Source: Chloroflexota bacterium (GTDB lineage Bacteria; Chloroflexota; Anaerolineae; Anaerolineales; VGOW01). From it: DNA of 33,088 nt. Location: the NCBI GenBank assembly GCA_016197225.1, contig JACPWC010000121.1, positions 1 through 33,088 on the forward strand, written 5' to 3'. The notes under the pieces were generated by a model. The model was not told the DNA's origin. It did not search any database and worked only from the letters and a program-made list of their open reading frames with translations. This document shows, piece by piece, positions 29,236-33,088 of the stretch (the stretch's first letter is position 1; the number at the start of each line of letters is the position of its first letter). The translations under genes were made by a program, and so were the position numbers.

Positions 29236-30753
29236 ATGACTCAACTCATCGAATGTGTTCCCAATTTCTCAGAAGGCCGGCAGGCAGACGTGATTCAGGC
29301 CATCGCCGATTCGATTCGGGCGGTAGCCGGGGCACAGATGCTCAACATTAGCTCGGACGTTGACCACAACCGCACGGTGATCACGTTCGTCGGCGATGCC
29401 GCCGCGGTGGAGGCCGGCGCTTTCGCCGCCATTGCCAAAGCCGCCGAACTGATCGATCTCGACCAGCATCACGGCGAGCATCCCCGGCTCGGAGCGACCG
29501 ACGTGGTTCCCTTCATCCCGATTCGCGAAGCCACGATGGAAGACTGTGTTGCCATCGCCAAACGGCTCGGCGAGCGGGTGGGAAGCGAATTGAACATCCC
29601 CGTTTATTTATATGAGGCGGCGGCCACGAGGCCGGATCGGGAGAATTTAGAAAACGTCCGGCGGGGCGAGTACGAAGGTCTAAAAGCAGAGATCGGCTCC
29701 AATCCTGCTCGCCAACCGGACTTCGGCCCGTCGCAAATCGGCAAGGCCGGGGCGACCATCATCGGCGCGCGCCAATTTCTCATCGCTTACAACGTCTATC
29801 TCAACACGAGTGATGTCAACATCGCCAGGAAGGTTGCGAAGGCCGCGCGTCACTCATCGGGCGGCTTGCGCTTTGTGAAGGCGCTGGGTCTGCTAGTGGA
29901 GGGCCAGGCGCAGGTGAGCATGAACCTGACCGACTTCACCAAGACGCCGGTGTATCGCGCCGTCGAACTGGTGCGCCGCGAGGCGGCGCGTTACGGGGTG
30001 AGCGTTGCGCGCTCCGAGTTGGTTGGGCTTGTTCCGCAAGCGGCGCTGGTGGATACGGCCCAGTGGTATTTGCAACTCGACGGCTTGAGCGACGATCAGA
30101 TTTTGGAGAACAAGCTGACGGCACGCTTCGCGCCGGAGACACAATCCGATTCATTCCTCAACGCCATTGCCGCCGGAACGGCCACGCCCGGCGGCGGCGC
30201 GGCGGGCGCTTACGCCGGGGCGATGGCCGCCGCGTTGGTGGCGATGGTGGGCCGTGTCACCGTTGGCAAAAAGAAATACGCCGAGGTGGAGGCCGAGATG
30301 CAGGAGATGATCACCGCCGCCGAAAAACTGCGGGCCGATCTCACCGCCGCCGTCGCCGCCGACATCGAAGCCTTTGAGGCGGTAATGGCCGCCTACAAAC
30401 TCCCCAAAGCCACCGAGGCGGAAGTTGCAGCGCGTGGTGAAGCCATTGAGCGCGCCAATCATGGCGCAACTGCCGTGCCACTGCGCGTGGCCCGCGATGC
30501 GACGAGTGTGTTGGGGCTGGCCGCCCTGGCGGCTGAGAAAGCCAACGTCAATGCCATCTCGGACGCCGGTTCTGCCGCCAACATGGCAATCGCCTCTCTG
30601 CGCGCCGCCGCCCTCAACGTGCGCATCAACGCCGCCGGGATCAAAGATCGCGATGCGGCCAACTTCTGGCTGAGCGAGGTGGCCTCGCTCGAACACCGGG
30701 CGGCGGATACGTTTGAGGCTATCAACCGGACGATTGTGGAGAGGATGAAGTAG
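29236..30753 (+). CDS. ftcD: Glutamate formimidoyltransferase / formimidotetrahydrofolate cyclodeaminase (bifunctional)
   Basis: 505 residues, the length of the fused enzyme. It moves the formimino group from formiminoglutamate to tetrahydrofolate and then releases ammonia to give methenyl-THF, in histidine breakdown and one-carbon metabolism. The formimidoyltransferase part (1-300) starts ECVPNFSEGR and has DVDHNRTVITF and HHGEHPRLGATDVVPF with the expected catalytic His82, then RQFLIAYNVYLNT and QAQVSMNLTDFTKTPVYR. The cyclodeaminase part (about 310-505) has AAGTATPGGGAAGAYAGAMA, MVGRVTVGKKKY and NVNAISDAGSAANMAIASL. No other histidine-degradation gene is visible in the window. ATG start; GAG in AAGAGCC is a weak ribosome site. 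Confidence 0.96.
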   Translation: MTQLIECVPNFSEGRQADVIQAIADSIRAVAGAQMLNISSDVDHNRTVITFVGDAAAVEAGAFAAIAKAAELIDLDQHHGEHPRLGATDVVPFIPIREATMEDCVAIAKRLGERVGSELNIPVYLYEAAATRPDRENLENVRRGEYEGLKAEIGSNPARQPDFGPSQIGKAGATIIGARQFLIAYNVYLNTSDVNIARKVAKAARHSSGGLRFVKALGLLVEGQAQVSMNLTDFTKTPVYRAVELVRREAARYGVSVARSELVGLVPQAALVDTAQWYLQLDGLSDDQILENKLTARFAPETQSDSFLNAIAAGTATPGGGAAGAYAGAMAAALVAMVGRVTVGKKKYAEVEAEMQEMITAAEKLRADLTAAVAADIEAFEAVMAAYKLPKATEAEVAARGEAIERANHGATAVPLRVARDATSVLGLAALAAEKANVNAISDAGSAANMAIASLRAAALNVRINAAGIKDRDAANFWLSEVASLEHRAADTFEAINRTIVERMK

Positions 30754-30943
30754 GGATAAAGACCCTTGCCCCTTTTTGGGGCGCAAGCGCAGGTGCGGCA
30801 CGGGGATTGCAGCGGACGGCTTCGCTCCGCCGCTACTGATGCCGACCGTTGGGCGCACCACTAAGTTGCCGTCGCCGCGATAGCGGATACTTCTTGGCAT
30901 CCTAGGTGTGACCCGACCCTTCAGAACCCAGCCTGAACCAATT
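30754..30943. other. Intergenic stretch with palindromes, no gene seen
   Basis: GCCCC-TTTTT-GGGGC at 30768-30782 makes a small hairpin just after ftcD and may help end its transcript. Further on, GCGGA and TCCGC at about 30811-30829 form another small palindrome. The open frame on the minus strand through this region mostly mirrors ftcD and is not supported. Confidence 0.4.
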
Positions 30944-31372
30944 TTACTTCTCCACCATCTGCTTCACCCGCCTCGCCTGTTCGTCCATTGACTTCTGCAT
31001 TTGTTGCTTGACCATGGCCTCTGCCGCCGCCGGGAAGCCGCCCGCCAGTTCCATCGAAACGGTCAGCTTCGTCCCACTTCCAGCCGCCTCAAAAAGATAG
31101 ACCGTCTCAACCGGCGTGGGGACGCCGGTCGTCTTGACGCTCCATTTCTGGTTCGGCTCAAAGGCCGAGACCTGCAATTGCGTCTGCATTCGGTGGCCCA
31201 TGACTTCGGAAGTGTAGTGATAGATTGAACCGACGCCGACCGGGCCGTCCGGCGTGACCTTCGCCTCAAGCACGCCGGTTTGCCAGGCCCTATGATTCTC
31301 GACGGCGATGACGTAGGCGAAAACTTTTTCGACGGGTTGATTGATGGTGATGCTGGAAGATACGGTTGGCAT
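30944..31372 (-). CDS. SRPBCC (START-like) family protein
   Basis: 142 residues, typical for the polyketide cyclase/dehydrase type of SRPBCC proteins with a single helix-grip fold and a hydrophobic pocket. It starts VSSSITINQPVEKVFAYV, the common first strand and helix, and has VGVGSIYHYTSEVMG, the strand GTKLTVSMELAGG and a long last helix (EAMVKQQMQKSMDEQARRVKQ). No catalytic residue or ligand is apparent. The start ATG at 31372 is chosen over the longer frame because AAGGAGA lies 6 nt upstream. It faces ftcD convergently and diverges from the lipoprotein gene at 31516. Confidence 0.88.
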   Translation of the reverse strand: MPTVSSSITINQPVEKVFAYVIAVENHRAWQTGVLEAKVTPDGPVGVGSIYHYTSEVMGHRMQTQLQVSAFEPNQKWSVKTTGVPTPVETVYLFEAAGSGTKLTVSMELAGGFPAAAEAMVKQQMQKSMDEQARRVKQMVEK

Positions 31373-31378
31373 GTGGAG

Positions 31379-31401
31379 TCTCCTTGTGGGGAGAAAGTAT
31401 A
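31379..31401 (-). promoter_or_regulatory. -10 and ribosome site of the SRPBCC gene
   Basis: TATACT (31396-31401, minus strand) and AAGGAGA (31379-31385) stand in the normal order with a short leader. No convincing -35. Confidence 0.6.
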
Positions 31402-31515
31402 CCCTAGCGTTGGCCTTTATTACCAAACCGTAACACGGCATTACAGAAAAAAAAGAGGGTGTGAGAATACAAGTAATGAAGTAAAAGTATGATGGGAGAA
31501 GAAGGAAACGTCACT

Positions 31516-32535
31516 ATGCAATACCGCTTCAAACATTCTCTTCTTTTGTCGGCAATTGTCACAGCAATGGCATTGATTATCAGCTGCGCTTCCCCATCCA
31601 TCCTGACACACTTCCCAACTTCAACTACCACACCTGCTTCAACGGCAACCAATACCGTTCAGCTAACTGCCGTTCCGACATCAACTTCGCAACCGCCCAC
31701 AAAAGCCCGCACCCCAACCTCAGCACACCCGGCTGAACTACCTACCTCAACTCCAGGTTTTGATATTGACTTTAATCTGACGGCTACTGCGGTCGTCGGA
31801 CAACTTGTCGCATCAGGTTCTTCAAAGATCGAGTCCTATTTTTCGCCAGATAGAAAGTGGCGAGCCGACTTTGTTTCCTATGAGTGCATGCACGTTGAGG
31901 GCAGTGTTGACGCAAATTCGTATGAGGAAATGAAACTTGTCGAGATGAGCACTGACATTGAGAAGGTTATAGCCCATCAATTTATCTATTGCGGCGGCCT
32001 CGGCGCTTATGGCCTGGGTGGCCTCTTCTGGTCATCGAATAGTCGTTACTTCTATTACACCGAAACCAGAGAAGGTGTTCCTGATGGGTGTAATCTTTTC
32101 GGGGAAAAGCCGATCTCACGCTTGGACGCAACCAACTTACAGACAGAAGGGTTGGGAGCAGGCCCGCTTTCACCTGACAAAACAAAACTGGCGACATGGG
32201 AAAACAACGGAATTAGCGTTTGGAGTCTTGACGATGGTAAACTGGCCAGCTTTTCAGCGGTCATGCCAGGCGGTACAGGAGGCCCTATTGCCTGGTCGTC
32301 TGGCAGCCAATCCCTGGTTTATTTGCAAATCGATTCAGAGTGCCCCCCATCCGGAAAGACTAGGCTTGGGCTAATTGACTTACCAACCATGAAGCAGAAA
32401 TTACTGGTCGAGTCTGAAGAGGTTGGTTTTTTGAGCGTGCGTTGGGAAGGCTTTGCTAGGCTGATATTGAGCGACTTTCAAGGCAAAGAATGGCACTACG
32501 AGTTTGCAACGGGCGAACTCAAGCCCGCGCAATGA
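31516..32535 (+). CDS. AT-rich lipoprotein, possibly a beta-propeller
   Basis: 339 residues from the ATG at 31516, which has AAGGAA upstream; an ATG at 31489 lacks a ribosome site. Lipobox IISC (Cys24), then a long Thr/Pro/Ser linker (about 27-75). The body has recurring strand-turn units of the TolB/WD40-like kind: IESYFSPDRKWRADFVS, GLFWSSNSRYFYYTE, GPLSPDKTKLATWENNGISV and GGPIAWSSGSQSLVYLQID. Number of blades is unclear. Composition is clearly more AT-rich than the main part of the window, as for the lipoprotein at 857. A sensor or binding function on the cell surface is inference. Confidence 0.8.
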   Translation: MQYRFKHSLLLSAIVTAMALIISCASPSILTHFPTSTTTPASTATNTVQLTAVPTSTSQPPTKARTPTSAHPAELPTSTPGFDIDFNLTATAVVGQLVASGSSKIESYFSPDRKWRADFVSYECMHVEGSVDANSYEEMKLVEMSTDIEKVIAHQFIYCGGLGAYGLGGLFWSSNSRYFYYTETREGVPDGCNLFGEKPISRLDATNLQTEGLGAGPLSPDKTKLATWENNGISVWSLDDGKLASFSAVMPGGTGGPIAWSSGSQSLVYLQIDSECPPSGKTRLGLIDLPTMKQKLLVESEEVGFLSVRWEGFARLILSDFQGKEWHYEFATGELKPAQ

Positions 32536-32555
32536 GCATCTGGTTCAGTAGTGTT

Positions 32556-32930
32556 TCACGGATTCACCTGTAAGTTAATCTCAAGATTATCGTAACATGC
32601 GTCAGGGATAGGACAATCGACAACAATCTCCTCTGGATAACCGTATTGAGCATTATATGAAATTGAGCAGTTCAACCACGGAAACCAAAAGGCACAGCTT
32701 TGAGCCGTATTGAACAGGGCTGAGATTGTTAATTCATTGAAGTCTTGCGGCTGACAATCTGGGCACATCAAATTCGAACCATTATCGATTTCTCCATTTC
32801 GAATTAACAGCACTGTTTCTCCTTGGAAAAACTTGTGCGAAACTCTCTTGATAGTCAAAGAGTAGTTTTGCAACCGAGCGGCGTCCCACTTCATATTACT
32901 GGACACATTGATGCCAAACGCCAGAAGCAA
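32556..32930 (-). pseudogene. DUF6174-like ORF, probably 5'-truncated by an IS
   Basis: The frame has W-x-x-x-x-x-x-x-Y near its start (KWDAARLQNYSL), a VLLIRNGEI strand, TISALFNTAQ, and SYNAQYGYPEEIVVDC, which together resemble the DUF6174 family of small secreted or lipoprotein domains. Four cysteines are spread over the C-terminal half. There is no clear start: a TTG at 32928-32930 or ATG at 32892-32894 are possible, neither with a ribosome site. The frame stays open upstream to the transposase stop at 32967-32969, in the same frame, through a hydrophobic LGIYLAHLLLAFGI. The signal peptide expected for the family is probably lost or altered. Composition is AT-rich. It could still be expressed from an unusual start. 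Confidence 0.5.
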
Positions 32931-32966
32931 GTGGGCCAGATATATACCTAGTTCGTGTCCAAGAAA

Positions 32967-33088
32967 TCACTTTTCAACATAAGGCAGCAGGACCCCGCGC
33001 CGATGCTTGATCAAAAATTGCGCGATGGTCGCCAGATTATTAGCAATGACTCCCCAGCCCACCCAGCGTTCCATCCCGAGGTCGCCAT
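32967..33088 (-). CDS. Transposase, C-terminal fragment (continues beyond window)
   Basis: Read on the minus strand, the last 39 residues include GMERWVGWGVIANNLATIAQ and end with LPYVEK before TGA (32967-32969). The GMxRWVGxGVxAxNL pattern is typical of the C-terminus of DDE transposases of the ISNCY-like group. The rest of the element is outside the window, so its family and integrity cannot be fixed. The IS end is expected a short way past the stop, near 32945-32965, close to the DUF6174-like frame. Confidence 0.65.
   Translation of the reverse strand, partial: GDLGMERWVGWGVIANNLATIAQFLIKHRRGVLLPYVEK

Noticed and set aside
30760-30865. attC-like recombination site after ftcD (GTTGGGC with a preceding GC-rich palindrome)
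   Set aside because: One core-like heptamer is present but no matching inverse core lies at the right distance on the other side, and the stem is broken. No integrase or cassette array is visible.
1-33088. CRISPR array, rRNA or tRNA genes, prophage
   Set aside because: No regularly spaced direct repeats, no cloverleaf-like or rRNA-like sequence, and no phage structural genes were seen on reading both strands. Very short or divergent RNAs could be missed by eye.

Overview
The window looks like chromosomal DNA of a high-GC, probably Chloroflexota (Anaerolineae-like) bacterium. This is an inference from gene content and style: Pro/Thr/Ser-rich linkers behind lipoprotein signals, several YfhO-like and other multi-pass GT-C-type membrane proteins, a Rex repressor, a MoxR/DUF58/DUF4129/DUF4350/SpoIIM/RDD locus, and many short dispersed inverted repeats, some read in frame inside genes (for example a PALSMAEG-type peptide). 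No rRNA, tRNA or CRISPR array was seen.

Layout. 1-1843: the tail of one membrane-protein gene, a small four-helix membrane protein, and an AT-rich lipoprotein that resembles a TIM-barrel glycoside hydrolase. 2051-12129: a surface-glycan region. An LCP-family lipoprotein (LytR-CpsA-Psr, with LytR_C domain) runs rightward. It converges on a leftward six-gene operon of two YfhO-type proteins, two other polytopic GT-C-like proteins, a polyprenyl-phosphate sugar synthase (GT2) and a small membrane protein. 12139-15063: rex and ppk1, rightward. 15083-22393: a seven-gene locus with RDD leftward, SpoIIM-like rightward, then a leftward operon coding for a GPDPase-type membrane protein, DUF4129, DUF4350, MoxR AAA+ ATPase and DUF58. 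22541-23986: a tetrapyrrole-methylase/MazG fusion, leftward. 24072-27691: an OmpR-type response regulator, its histidine kinase and a lipoprotein of unknown family, with the same direct-repeat operator in front of the regulator and the lipoprotein. 27910-30753: a membrane-associated DUF697 GTPase and glutamate formimidoyltransferase-cyclodeaminase. 30754-33088: a more accessory end with an SRPBCC protein, an AT-rich propeller-like lipoprotein, a DUF6174-like ORF without a proper start, and the C-terminus of a transposase.

How the parts fit. The GT2 enzyme probably loads sugar onto a polyprenyl phosphate carrier, the GT-C-like proteins would use such donors outside the membrane, and the LCP protein could attach glycan to the wall. 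The MoxR locus pairs an AAA+ chaperone with its usual vWA-like and membrane partners. The two-component system appears to control itself and the lipoprotein behind it. Four genes (LCP, a YfhO, MazG, GTPase) have a -10 box only 6-7 nt before the start codon, which points to leaderless transcripts.

The clearest unexplained signals are the matched operator pair at 24072 and 26212, the leaderless promoters, and several families of short repeats that sit inside glycosyltransferase genes in frame or supply their stop codons.
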